From Candidatus Zixiibacteriota bacterium (lineage in GTDB: Bacteria > Zixibacteria > MSB-5A5 > GN15 > PGXB01): DNA of 64,000 nucleotides. Under the pieces are notes generated by a model. That model was not told where the DNA came from and did no database searches. It saw nothing but the letters and a program-made list of their open reading frames with translations. Location: NCBI GenBank assembly GCA_900498245.1, contig LS998015.1:1550744-1614743 (forward strand). The letters are read 5' to 3'. The stretch's first letter is position 1. Each line of letters opens with the position of its first letter. Of the stretch, positions 35,459-43,095 are shown one piece after another. Made by a program: the position numbers and the translations under genes.

Positions 35459-36112
35459 TCACAACTTCGTCATAGTAAGACAGATATTTATACTGTGACC
35501 CAGGGCGTGGGGATTGGTCGAGGATATATCAATGATTGCATTGGCGCCCAACGCCTGGTCCAGATCCAGTTCCAGTTTCTTGGATAGATCCCATGTGACC
35601 TTTTGGCCATCGATATCGACCACAAGTTTCTGCGGCGGCTGGTCGCTTTCAATGGCGGCGGTGAATTCGAGACGGTACGACCCTGCGTCATTCCGGAACA
35701 TCCAGATTATCTCTTTCTGGTTGCAGGCCAGACGGGAACAGAGCGTCAAGGGGCCATCGGGGCCCGGTTCGACAATGATGACCGTATCGACATGCCCGGT
35801 GGTATCATGCACGAAAACCGTATCGACATGAAAGGTGGTATCGACAATAATCAGCGTATCGGTTTGATTGGTCGTGTCGGTAATAATCAGGGTATCGATA
35901 TGGTTGATAGTATCCACAATGATGAGGGTATCGGTGTGATTGGTGCTGTCGATGACAATGACGGTGTCGTAATAAATAATCGTATCGGTGCCGGGATTTA
36001 CGGGAGTCAGGTTCCTGGAATTTATATTATCCATGGGATCGGAGCAGTTGGCGATAAATTGCAGTGCCAGGACCAGGACCGCAAAAGCCAAAAATATTAT
36101 AATCCGTTTCAT
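35459..36112 (-). CDS. secreted repeat protein, possible lipoprotein, with 12-residue repeats
   Basis: A 217-residue protein with a signal peptide. Its Cys23 (IANCSD) would be the lipid site, though Asn at -1 is not typical. Residues about 43-115 are six copies of a 12-residue repeat of the form H-x-D-T-L-I-I-x-D-T-T-N, for example DTLIIVDTINHI. The C-terminal 95 residues form a globular domain with Cys129 and Cys134, the latter in ACNQKEI. The repeats look like an extended beta-stalk lifting the C-terminal domain off the membrane (inference). It overlaps the upstream OmpA/barrel gene by four bases, so the two are one operon and may act together. Confidence 0.7.
   Translation of the reverse strand: MKRIIIFLAFAVLVLALQFIANCSDPMDNINSRNLTPVNPGTDTIIYYDTVIVIDSTNHTDTLIIVDTINHIDTLIITDTTNQTDTLIIVDTTFHVDTVFVHDTTGHVDTVIIVEPGPDGPLTLCSRLACNQKEIIWMFRNDAGSYRLEFTAAIESDQPPQKLVVDIDGQKVTWDLSKKLELDLDQALGANAIIDISSTNPHALGHSINICLTMTKL
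35770..35990 (-). repeat. in-gene tandem repeats encoding D-T-L-I-I-x-D-T units
   Basis: About six tandem 36-base units with variants of the bases for DTLIIVDT. Codons vary between copies, so the repeats are old rather than recently expanded. Confidence 0.75.
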
Positions 36113-37065
36113 CTTTCGCCTCCGAAAGTTTTATGAGCCATGATTGAAAGCATAAATTGGTCGTTGTCGGTATGGGAAAATTCATTGCCGGCGAGGCGGT
36201 GCCGTGACGGGTTATAGCAACCGGTGAGGGAAAGAAATTCTACCGGCGTATAGCGCAGGCCGAAAAGAGGCCCCTCGGACATCCTTACATATTGATAGTA
36301 TAACTGCGAAATCTCCTCGATTCGAACCCAGCCGCCGACAAAACCGAGCGGCAACCGGTCAAACGGATAGACGATCACATCCGCGCCGGCCAGCCGCCGC
36401 CGGGTGGAGAGGTCCGAGCCGGCGACGGAGAAGGTACTCTTCCAGAAGGTATGGCCGACCAGGGCTTCGACGAATATAATCCGTCGCCACGTTAACGATC
36501 CGGTCACCAGAGGAATCGCACCGAAGGGGGATGAGGATAATCCCCCTCCCAGGCGCAGGCCAAAATTCTCGACGAACGTGACCGTGCTTTCCGGGATTTC
36601 GACAATATGTTTTTCGAGAGGGGGTCGTTTTTCCAGATCGGCCAGCCGCGAATCAAAACTCTCCATGGTGCGATCGATGCGGATACCGGCGAAACGATAT
36701 TGCTCGCCTTCAAATTTATCGTCAGTCGATTGGATAATAATCTGAGTGGAATCAACCCGGAATTCCGTTATCAGCAGATTGCGAAGAACATGGGCGCGGC
36801 CGAGCGCCAGGCCGGGATTCAGGGCATCGTTGTTCTGCCTGTACTTGGTACCGTCGGCGCCGCCGGTGACAATGGCCCGCGCCAGCGGATATTTATGCAG
36901 GGTATCGGCGATGGCTTTAATTTGCGGGAGGTATGGTTTGAACAACTCCGTTTTGACACTTCCGCCGACGCCGGTAGGGAAATCAGAAATTACCACTTCC
37001 TGCGCCATGAGACTCGATGTTAGAAGAAGAAGGCAGAAAGGGACCCAAAATATAGACTTAATCAT
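36109..37065 (-). CDS. outer-membrane protein with N-terminal OmpA-like domain and C-terminal barrel
   Basis: A 318-residue protein with a signal peptide (about 1-22, ending SLMAQ). Residues about 25-140 look like an OmpA-type peptidoglycan-binding fold (VKTELFKPYLPQIKAIADTL, IVTGGADGTKYR, ALGRAHVLRNLL). About 150 residues of barrel-like, aromatic-rich strands follow. In ordinary OmpA proteins the barrel comes first, so the order is reversed. ATG 37065 is chosen for its AGGAGG site. It overlaps the downstream lipoprotein-like gene by four bases. Confidence 0.7.
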   Translation of the reverse strand: MIKSIFWVPFCLLLLTSSLMAQEVVISDFPTGVGGSVKTELFKPYLPQIKAIADTLHKYPLARAIVTGGADGTKYRQNNDALNPGLALGRAHVLRNLLITEFRVDSTQIIIQSTDDKFEGEQYRFAGIRIDRTMESFDSRLADLEKRPPLEKHIVEIPESTVTFVENFGLRLGGGLSSSPFGAIPLVTGSLTWRRIIFVEALVGHTFWKSTFSVAGSDLSTRRRLAGADVIVYPFDRLPLGFVGGWVRIEEISQLYYQYVRMSEGPLFGLRYTPVEFLSLTGCYNPSRHRLAGNEFSHTDNDQFMLSIMAHKTFGGER

Positions 37066-37507
37066 AAGTCCTCCTGATACCATTGCCGGTCTGCCGGAAG
37101 CAGTTTTGCACGTTGCCGGCAAAGCATACTCCAATTTTTTGGCCTCATCGATTTTAGGGAGGATCGATCAGGATACTTCAAACATCAAGATGAACCACTG
37201 AAGTGTCCTTGTAAAGATGCAGGTTATTGCATCTTTTGTCCCTCCGCAATCGAAAGAAGGCATTATTTTTATTCTGTCCGTCATCTCAAGTCTTTTGAAC
37301 CAAATGGCTTTGACGGACTTCAGGACTCAGTTCGTGCAAAAACCGTTCCTGATGACTCTGAAATATTTTTGACGATAATTTTGAACGGCCGCAAATAAAG
37401 ATGAAAGCGCCGCTTACGACGTAAATTACATTCGGGGAGAATGTAACAGGGCCAAGAAAATTTAATTAATCAAATGGGAAATTTATTGAGATCTCCTTCT
37501 GCCGCAT
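37066..37507. other. intergenic stretch without a recognised gene
   Basis: No coding frame with a credible start. One 8-bp inverted repeat (AAGATGCA/TGCATCTT, 37214-37221 and 37228-37235) could serve as a weak terminator for the GNAT gene on the minus strand. Nothing else is recognised. Confidence 0.5.
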
Positions 37508-38020
37508 TTACAACCACATCATCATCTCTTCGTGATCGATGTACCGGCCGTCGGGGAGTTTGTACTCATGTAATATCAGGCCGGTCGTGAAAAAGCCGAG
37601 GGAAGTGTACAGGGTCCGGGCACCGGTCTGAGTTAACGCCACCACCAGATTCAGTATTTCCAGCCCCTCCATCCGGCGGGCCTCTTCAATCAATTTAAGC
37701 ATCAATTGGCGGCTTATACCCCGGCCGCGGGCTTCCGGCCGGGTATAGACCGACCAGATCCAGCCGCGGTGTTTCTCTTTAATGCTGTCTTCACGGCGGA
37801 ACGCCACCGATCCGAGCAGGCGATCGCCGTCAAAAGCCCCCAGTACGAAATTCTCGGGAAAAGTTTCTTTGGGGGTCATCCATTCCGCGAATTTCTCATC
37901 GGCCATTTCGGCGACTTCGTCGGGTGTCTGCCCGAACGCCTCGGGATGCTTGCCGCACATCTCGATCCGGAGTTCGCGAAAGGCGGAGGAATCGTCGATA
38001 GTTAGTTTGCGTATTTGCAT
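37508..38020 (-). CDS. GNAT-family N-acetyltransferase
   Basis: A protein of about 170 residues with the GNAT fold. It opens MQIRKLTIDDSSAFRELRIEM, and the acetyl-CoA loop is SVYTRPEARGRGISRQLM (Q/RxxGxG/A motif as ARGRGIS). The acceptor is unknown and could be an amine, amino acid or protein. The start is uncertain: ATG 38020, or ATG 38029 three codons upstream. The nfnB terminator lies between it and the upstream operon, so it is transcribed separately. Confidence 0.85.
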   Translation of the reverse strand: MQIRKLTIDDSSAFRELRIEMCGKHPEAFGQTPDEVAEMADEKFAEWMTPKETFPENFVLGAFDGDRLLGSVAFRREDSIKEKHRGWIWSVYTRPEARGRGISRQLMLKLIEEARRMEGLEILNLVVALTQTGARTLYTSLGFFTTGLILHEYKLPDGRYIDHEEMMMWL

Positions 38021-38085
38021 GATGCTCATAATATGAGAATTTTTCCAAAGAAGCAATAGCCGAATTGAGGGGAGAGGGAGGGACA

Positions 38086-38113
38086 AAAAAGGGGTGACGC
38101 TTCGGTCACCCCG
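38086..38113 (-). terminator. Rho-independent terminator of the hbd-ackA-nfnAB operon
   Basis: Read on the minus strand, GGGGTGAC / GTCACCCC with a short CGAAGC-type loop, then six T (the A-run at 38086-38091 on the plus strand). It lies 26 bases after the nfnB stop. Confidence 0.9.
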
Positions 38114-38139
38114 TAAAGGAAATTATAAATGGAAATCTA

Positions 38140-39624
38140 TCATCCGGCCGCTTTGGTCGCCGCCTTTTCGCCGGCTGGGGCGGGTTGGTCGAATGGAATT
38201 CCCATCACATATTTATGCATCGCCCGGGCCGCCACTTTGCCGGCTCCGGCCGCCAAAATCACGGTGGCCCCGCCGGTTACGATATCGCCGCCGGCAAAGA
38301 CGCCGGGGCGGGAGGTCATCTGGGTGTTCGGATCAACTTCGATATTGCCCCACTTATTGGTTTTCAAACCGGGAGTGGTCTGCGGAATGAGCGGATTAGA
38401 CGAGTTACCGACCGCGACGACCACGGTATCGACCGGAAGGACGAAATTGGAGCCGGGGATCTCGACGGGGCGGCGGCGCCCGGAGGCATCGGGCTCGCCC
38501 AGTTCCATCTTGACGCATTCCATCGCTTTCACCCAACCGTTTTCATCGCCAATGTATTTAACGGGATTGGTCAGAAACATGAACTGAACCCCTTCCTGTT
38601 CGGCGTGATGAATTTCTTCCTTACGGGCGGGCATTTCGGTCCGGCTGCGGCGATAGACAATGTATGCGTTTTTGGCCCCGAGACGAAGCGAAGTCCTGAC
38701 CGAGTCCATAGCGGTGTTACCGCCGCCAAGCACCGCGACATTCTCGCCGACAAAGATAGGGGTGTCATGATTGGGAAAATCGTACGCAGCCATCAGATTG
38801 GAGCGGGTGAGAAATTCATTGGAGGAATAAACCCCATTGAGATTCTCGCCTTCGATTTTCATGAAGTTGGGCAGGCCGGCCCCGGTGCCGATGAAGATGG
38901 CATCGAAACCCTGCTCGAAGAGTTCGTCGACCGTGTCCAGTTTGCCGATGACAAAACTGGTGTGCACATCGACGCCCATCTTCTGAAGATATTCCACTTC
39001 CGATTTTACGATCGCTTTAGGGAGGCGGAATTCCGGTATCCCGTAAATAAGCACCCCGCCCGGTTTATGGAGGGCCTCGTAAATGACGACTTTATGCCCC
39101 AATAGCGCCATATCGGCCGCTACGGTCAGTCCGGCCGGGCCGGCACCGACGACCGCGATCTTCTTTCCGGTCGCGGGAGGCATTTCGGGAACCTCGATGT
39201 CGCCGTGCTCTCTTTCGTAATCGGCCACGAATCGTTCCAGATTACCGACCGCTATCGCGCCGTATTTCTTGGTCATGACGCAGACTTTTTCGCACTGCTC
39301 TTCCTGCGGGCAGACTCGTCCGCAGATAGCCGGCAGGGCATTGGTCTTCTTAATGACTTTCGCGGCCTGGCTGAATTTGCCTTCGGTGACGAGTTTGATG
39401 AACCCCGGTATATCGACTTCCACCGGGCAGCCGTTCATGCAGAGCGGTTTCGGACAGGCCAGGCAGCGCCGGGCCTCCGTAATTGCCAGTTCCGGTGTCA
39501 GTCCGTGGGGAACTTCGCGGAAATTCTTGATTCGGGCCTTAGGATCCTGCTCCGGCATTTTCTGCCGCGGAATTTTAACTCTATCTTTTTTATCCAGGGG
39601 CTGATTCTTGTTTTCTTCTGTCAT
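38140..39624 (-). CDS. nfnB: NADH-dependent reduced ferredoxin:NADP oxidoreductase, subunit B (NfnB / GltA-like)
   Basis: A 494-residue flavoprotein of the glutamate-synthase small-subunit family. The N-terminal part carries the iron-sulfur cysteines (RRCLACPKPLCMNGCPV and AICGRVCPQEEQCEKVC). FAD binding follows (VVGAGPAGLTVAAD) and then a second dinucleotide site (VLGGGNTAMDSVRT) near GVFAGGDIVTGG. NfnAB bifurcates electrons, reducing NADP with NADH plus reduced ferredoxin or running in reverse. The neighbour nfnA, 12 bases upstream, makes this reading better than glutamate synthase. A 30-residue Lys-rich start and an Ala-rich end are extras. Confidence 0.9.
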   Translation of the reverse strand: MTEENKNQPLDKKDRVKIPRQKMPEQDPKARIKNFREVPHGLTPELAITEARRCLACPKPLCMNGCPVEVDIPGFIKLVTEGKFSQAAKVIKKTNALPAICGRVCPQEEQCEKVCVMTKKYGAIAVGNLERFVADYEREHGDIEVPEMPPATGKKIAVVGAGPAGLTVAADMALLGHKVVIYEALHKPGGVLIYGIPEFRLPKAIVKSEVEYLQKMGVDVHTSFVIGKLDTVDELFEQGFDAIFIGTGAGLPNFMKIEGENLNGVYSSNEFLTRSNLMAAYDFPNHDTPIFVGENVAVLGGGNTAMDSVRTSLRLGAKNAYIVYRRSRTEMPARKEEIHHAEQEGVQFMFLTNPVKYIGDENGWVKAMECVKMELGEPDASGRRRPVEIPGSNFVLPVDTVVVAVGNSSNPLIPQTTPGLKTNKWGNIEVDPNTQMTSRPGVFAGGDIVTGGATVILAAGAGKVAARAMHKYVMGIPFDQPAPAGEKAATKAAG

Positions 39625-39636
39625 AGTGCACTCTCT

Positions 39637-40509
39637 TCAGTCGGCTTTTTTCTGGAGTTCGTTTATTTTTTCGCCGAGGTGGCAACCCTCGTGAAGGAAC
39701 CGCTCATAAGATACTTTTTCGTAGCGGACATACATCTTCATCCGCTTGGTCATCTCTTCGAAATTGACCTCGTGACCGTCGAAATCGGGCCCATCGACAC
39801 AGGCGAATTTGGTCTTGCCTCCGACCGTCACCCGGCAGGCGCCGCACATTCCGGTGCCATCGACCATAATCGGATTGAGGGAAACGAAAGTTTTGATTTT
39901 CGGTTCGCGGGTAGTGTTGACCACGGCTTTCATCATCGGGACCGGCCCGATGGCAATAACCATATCGATCTTTTCGCCGTCGTCGATCATCTTCTTCAGA
40001 ATGGTGGTGACAAACCCGTGGGTTCCGAAAGAGCCGTCATCGGTCGAAATCAGCAGGCGATCCGATGCCGAGGTTAATTCGTCGCGGAATATCAGAAGAC
40101 CCTCGGTGCGGGCGCCGATGATTGTGGTCACTTTGTTGCCGGCGTCTCTCAAAGTTTGCGCGATTGGATAGATGGGGGGAATACCGACCCCGCCGCCGAT
40201 ACAAACGCAATGGCCGAATTTCTCGACATGGGAAGGTATCCCCAGCGGGCCGACGACGTCGGCGAAATAATCGCCGGTTTTCATAGCGTTCATCGAGGCC
40301 GAAGTCTTGCCGACTTCTTGAATGACAACCGTGAGAATGCCGCGTTCCTTATCCAATCCTCCAATCGACATCGGGACGCGTTCCCCCATTTCGTCTTTGC
40401 GCAGGATAACAAACTGCCCCGCCCGGGCCTTTCGCACCACATGAGGAGCCTCGATTCGGAATTGATGAATCTTCTCGCAGAGCTCCCGTTTATCCAGAAT
40501 CTTGAACAA
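39637..40509 (-). CDS. nfnA: NADH-dependent reduced ferredoxin:NADP oxidoreductase, subunit A (NfnA)
   Basis: A 290-residue protein of the ferredoxin-NADP reductase type. FAD binding is in the N-terminal barrel (GERVPMSIGGLD), NAD binding in IGGGVGIPPIYPIA, and the C-terminal [2Fe-2S] site in DGTGMCGACRV with a further Cys in KFACVDGP. TTG 40509 is the start, four bases after GGAGGT. It pairs with NfnB downstream and lies 35 bases after ackA. Together with KOR it ties the reduced ferredoxin pool to NADPH. Confidence 0.9.
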   Translation of the reverse strand: MFKILDKRELCEKIHQFRIEAPHVVRKARAGQFVILRKDEMGERVPMSIGGLDKERGILTVVIQEVGKTSASMNAMKTGDYFADVVGPLGIPSHVEKFGHCVCIGGGVGIPPIYPIAQTLRDAGNKVTTIIGARTEGLLIFRDELTSASDRLLISTDDGSFGTHGFVTTILKKMIDDGEKIDMVIAIGPVPMMKAVVNTTREPKIKTFVSLNPIMVDGTGMCGACRVTVGGKTKFACVDGPDFDGHEVNFEEMTKRMKMYVRYEKVSYERFLHEGCHLGEKINELQKKAD

Positions 40510-40544
40510 AATACCTCCGGGTTAATCAATAATAGAAAATAATA

Positions 40545-41756
40545 CTATTTTTGACCTATTTTTTCAACTATTTCTTTGGTATCCCTTGCGATGACCAGTT
40601 CTTCGTTAGTGGGAATGGCCAAAACCTTAAGTTTGGCGCTGTCGGTCGATATGATCATATCTTTGGAGACAGCGGCCTGGTTTCTGGAATCATCCAGTTC
40701 GACTCCAAGGAATTCCAGTCCTTTGCAGGTCAACTGCCTCACCACGGGAGAATTTTCTCCCACACCCGCGGTGAAGACTATGGCATCGATCCCTCCCATG
40801 GCGGCCGCATAGGCGCCTATATATTTCCGGAGACGGTAGCAATAGATATCGAGAGCCAGTCTGGCATTGTCATTACCCTTGCCGGCGGCATCAATGATTT
40901 CCCGCATATCAGAAGAAACACCGGAAATGCCTATCAAACCGGAATGTTTATTTAAAAGGGTATTGGCCTCGTTGAGACTCAATTCCTCCCGGCCCATGAT
41001 CCAGAGGGGAATGGCCGGATCGATATCGCCGGAACGGGTTCCCATCAAGAGACCCTCAAGAGGGGTGAAGCCCATGGAGGTATCGACAGAGACCCCGCGA
41101 TCGACCGCGGCGATGGAGGCGCCGTTGCCGAGATGGCAGGTGACTATTTTCAACTTATCGATCGGCTTACCGATTATTTCGGCGGCCCGATGGGAGACAT
41201 AGGAATGCGATGTTCCGTGGAAACCATACCGCCGGATACCATAATTCTTGTACATGACATAAGGAATGCCGTAAACATAGGCCATAGCCGGCATCTGATG
41301 ATGGAAAGCGGTATCGAATACCGCGACCTGCGGGATGCCCGGAAGCGTTTTTTCGCAGGCCTGAATGCCGCGGATATTATGGGGATTATGCAGGGGGGCA
41401 ATATCGATAAGATTGCGGATTTCGGAGAGAACCTCTTTGTCGATCAGAATCGACTCCGTGAACCGCTCGCCGCCGTGGACAACGCGGTGGCCAACAGCGT
41501 GAATTTCCGACTTGTCTTTAATCACGCCATGGTTGGTCGAGAGAAGAATGGTGATTACGTAGCCGATGGCGGCGATATGGTCCAGAATTTCTCCCGAGAC
41601 CTTCACTTCTTTGCGGTCATACGGTTTGTGGGTCAGGATGGCTCCCGACATTCCGATCCGCGAGACCATGCCACGGGCGAGCGTTTTTTCCTCATCCATA
41701 TTGAAAAACTGATATTTGATGGATGATGAGCCGGCATTAACAACCAATATATTCAT
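40545..41756 (-). CDS. ackA: acetate kinase
   Basis: A 403-residue acetokinase interconverting acetyl phosphate + ADP and acetate + ATP. ILVVNAGSSSIKYQFF at the start is the phosphate motif, and GTSHSYVSHRA, TCHLGNGASIAAV, DTSMGFTPLEG and FTAGVGENSP are all present. No phosphotransacetylase gene is nearby, so its partner must be elsewhere. It overlaps the hydroxyacyl-CoA dehydrogenase upstream by four bases (ATGA). Confidence 0.98.
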   Translation of the reverse strand: MNILVVNAGSSSIKYQFFNMDEEKTLARGMVSRIGMSGAILTHKPYDRKEVKVSGEILDHIAAIGYVITILLSTNHGVIKDKSEIHAVGHRVVHGGERFTESILIDKEVLSEIRNLIDIAPLHNPHNIRGIQACEKTLPGIPQVAVFDTAFHHQMPAMAYVYGIPYVMYKNYGIRRYGFHGTSHSYVSHRAAEIIGKPIDKLKIVTCHLGNGASIAAVDRGVSVDTSMGFTPLEGLLMGTRSGDIDPAIPLWIMGREELSLNEANTLLNKHSGLIGISGVSSDMREIIDAAGKGNDNARLALDIYCYRLRKYIGAYAAAMGGIDAIVFTAGVGENSPVVRQLTCKGLEFLGVELDDSRNQAAVSKDMIISTDSAKLKVLAIPTNEELVIARDTKEIVEKIGQK

Positions 41757-42664
41757 TTCTTTATCCGCCAGGTTCCGGAGGTGGTTTTATCGCAGGGAAT
41801 GCGATTTCCCTCCTTATCGTATTTGAAAAAGCCCTCGCCGGTTTTGACTCCGAGATGTCCGGCGCGGACCATTTTTCGCAACAGGGGACAGGGATTATAC
41901 TTGTGTTCGGAGAGTTCCTGGAGAAGATTTTCCATCCAGGACATCACGACATCGAGTCCCATCATATCGGCCAGCGCGAGCGGCCCGACATTGAACCCGT
42001 AACCGAGTTTCATGGCCGTGTCGATATCATCGGCCGAAGAAACGCCCTCCATCAGCACATGCATCGCCTCATTCAGGAGCGGTACGATGATGCGGGTGGT
42101 GACATAACCGGGATATTCATAAACCAGAATCGGGGTTTTGCCGAGAAGGTCGGCGAATTCCCGGGCCTTTTGATAGGTGCTGTCCGAGGTTTTCAATCCG
42201 CGCACCACTTCCACCAGCGGAATCTTGGGGACGGGATTGAGGAAATGCATGCCAATAACGCGATCGGGGCGGTTGGTAGCATTGGCCAATTCGCTTATGG
42301 AAATCGTGGCCGTATTGGTGACAAAAATGGTGTCTTCCGGGCAAAGAGTGTCAAGCTTTTTGAGCATGTCACTTTTCATTTCCAAATCTTCCGGAATCGC
42401 TTCTATGACAAGGGCCGCTTCTTTGACAATTTCCATGTCACCATGGGGCGTGATCCGCGCAAGAATCGCCTTCTTGTCGGACTGTGTCAGGGCCCAACGG
42501 GTGATGGCGTGATCAAGGCTGTCGTCAATTTTCTCCAAACCATATTTGGCGAGTTTTATGGTTCGGTCGAGCAGAATCACCTCGGTTCCAGTGGTGGCGA
42601 TGGCTTCGGCCAACCCCTGACCCATAACTCCGGCGCCGATGATGATTATTCTATTTGCAGGCAT
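41753..42664 (-). CDS. 3-hydroxybutyryl-CoA / 3-hydroxyacyl-CoA dehydrogenase
   Basis: A 303-residue enzyme converting 3-hydroxyacyl-CoA and 3-oxoacyl-CoA with NAD(P). The dinucleotide motif is IIGAGVMGQGLAEAIA, the catalytic His/Asn lie in GMHFLNPVPKIPLVEVV, and the C-terminal domain has GFNVGPLALADMMGLD. The length is that of the single-function Hbd type. AGGAGA lies before the ATG. It heads the operon hbd-ackA-nfnA-nfnB, which suggests acyl-CoA oxidation or butyrate-type redox chemistry feeding acetate production. Confidence 0.93.
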   Translation of the reverse strand: MPANRIIIIGAGVMGQGLAEAIATTGTEVILLDRTIKLAKYGLEKIDDSLDHAITRWALTQSDKKAILARITPHGDMEIVKEAALVIEAIPEDLEMKSDMLKKLDTLCPEDTIFVTNTATISISELANATNRPDRVIGMHFLNPVPKIPLVEVVRGLKTSDSTYQKAREFADLLGKTPILVYEYPGYVTTRIIVPLLNEAMHVLMEGVSSADDIDTAMKLGYGFNVGPLALADMMGLDVVMSWMENLLQELSEHKYNPCPLLRKMVRAGHLGVKTGEGFFKYDKEGNRIPCDKTTSGTWRIKK

Positions 42665-42710
42665 ACCGCAAATCTCCTAAGAAAGTGAAAAAAGTAACAA
42701 ACAACGGTCT

Positions 42711-42738
42711 AATATATGCAATCGCAACATTCCCGCAA
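42711..42738 (-). promoter_or_regulatory. promoter of the hbd-ackA-nfnAB operon
   Basis: On the minus strand, TTGCGG (42738-42733), 16 bases, TATATT (42716-42711), about 47 bases before the ATG. Confidence 0.5.
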
Positions 42739-42874
42739 GGCTTTTTTGGCAAAGGAGATGACGGCCGATTTGGGCGACTCGCCAAATGGCGGACGGGGCG
42801 AGAGGTATAACCATCCGGCCGTCAAGGCAATTTGGTATGGGATAAGTCGTCCGGGCGGCCGCCTAATATTTTGC

Positions 42875-42931
42875 TTGACATAAGCGATAAATATTAATAA
42901 AATTGACAGCTTAGGATTATTTGCGAACATA
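42875..42931 (+). promoter_or_regulatory. tandem -35/-10 boxes before tRNA-Val
   Basis: TTGACA at 42875-42880 with TAAAAT at 42898-42903 (17-base spacer). A second TTGACA at 42903-42908 has a weaker -10 near 42926-42931, better placed for the tRNA at 42953. They may act in tandem. Confidence 0.55.
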
Positions 42932-42952
42932 GCGTAGTTCAATGAGTTGAAT

Positions 42953-43029
42953 GGGCGATTAGCTCAGATGGTTAGAGTACTTGCTTGACATGCAAGGGGT
43001 CACTGGTTCGATTCCAGTATCGCCCACCA
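42953..43029 (+). tRNA. tRNA-Val (anticodon GAC)
   Basis: Cloverleaf with acceptor GGGCGAT/ATCGCCC, anticodon stem CTTGC/GCAAG around loop TTGACAT (anticodon GAC), T loop TTCGATT and discriminator A. CCA is encoded (43027-43029), unlike the other two tRNAs here. It decodes GUC. Confidence 0.94.
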
Positions 43030-43095
43030 TTTTCCGGCGGGGTATAAGCCGTATAATGGATATGGTTTATGCCCGCTTATAATTAAGAGAAGATA

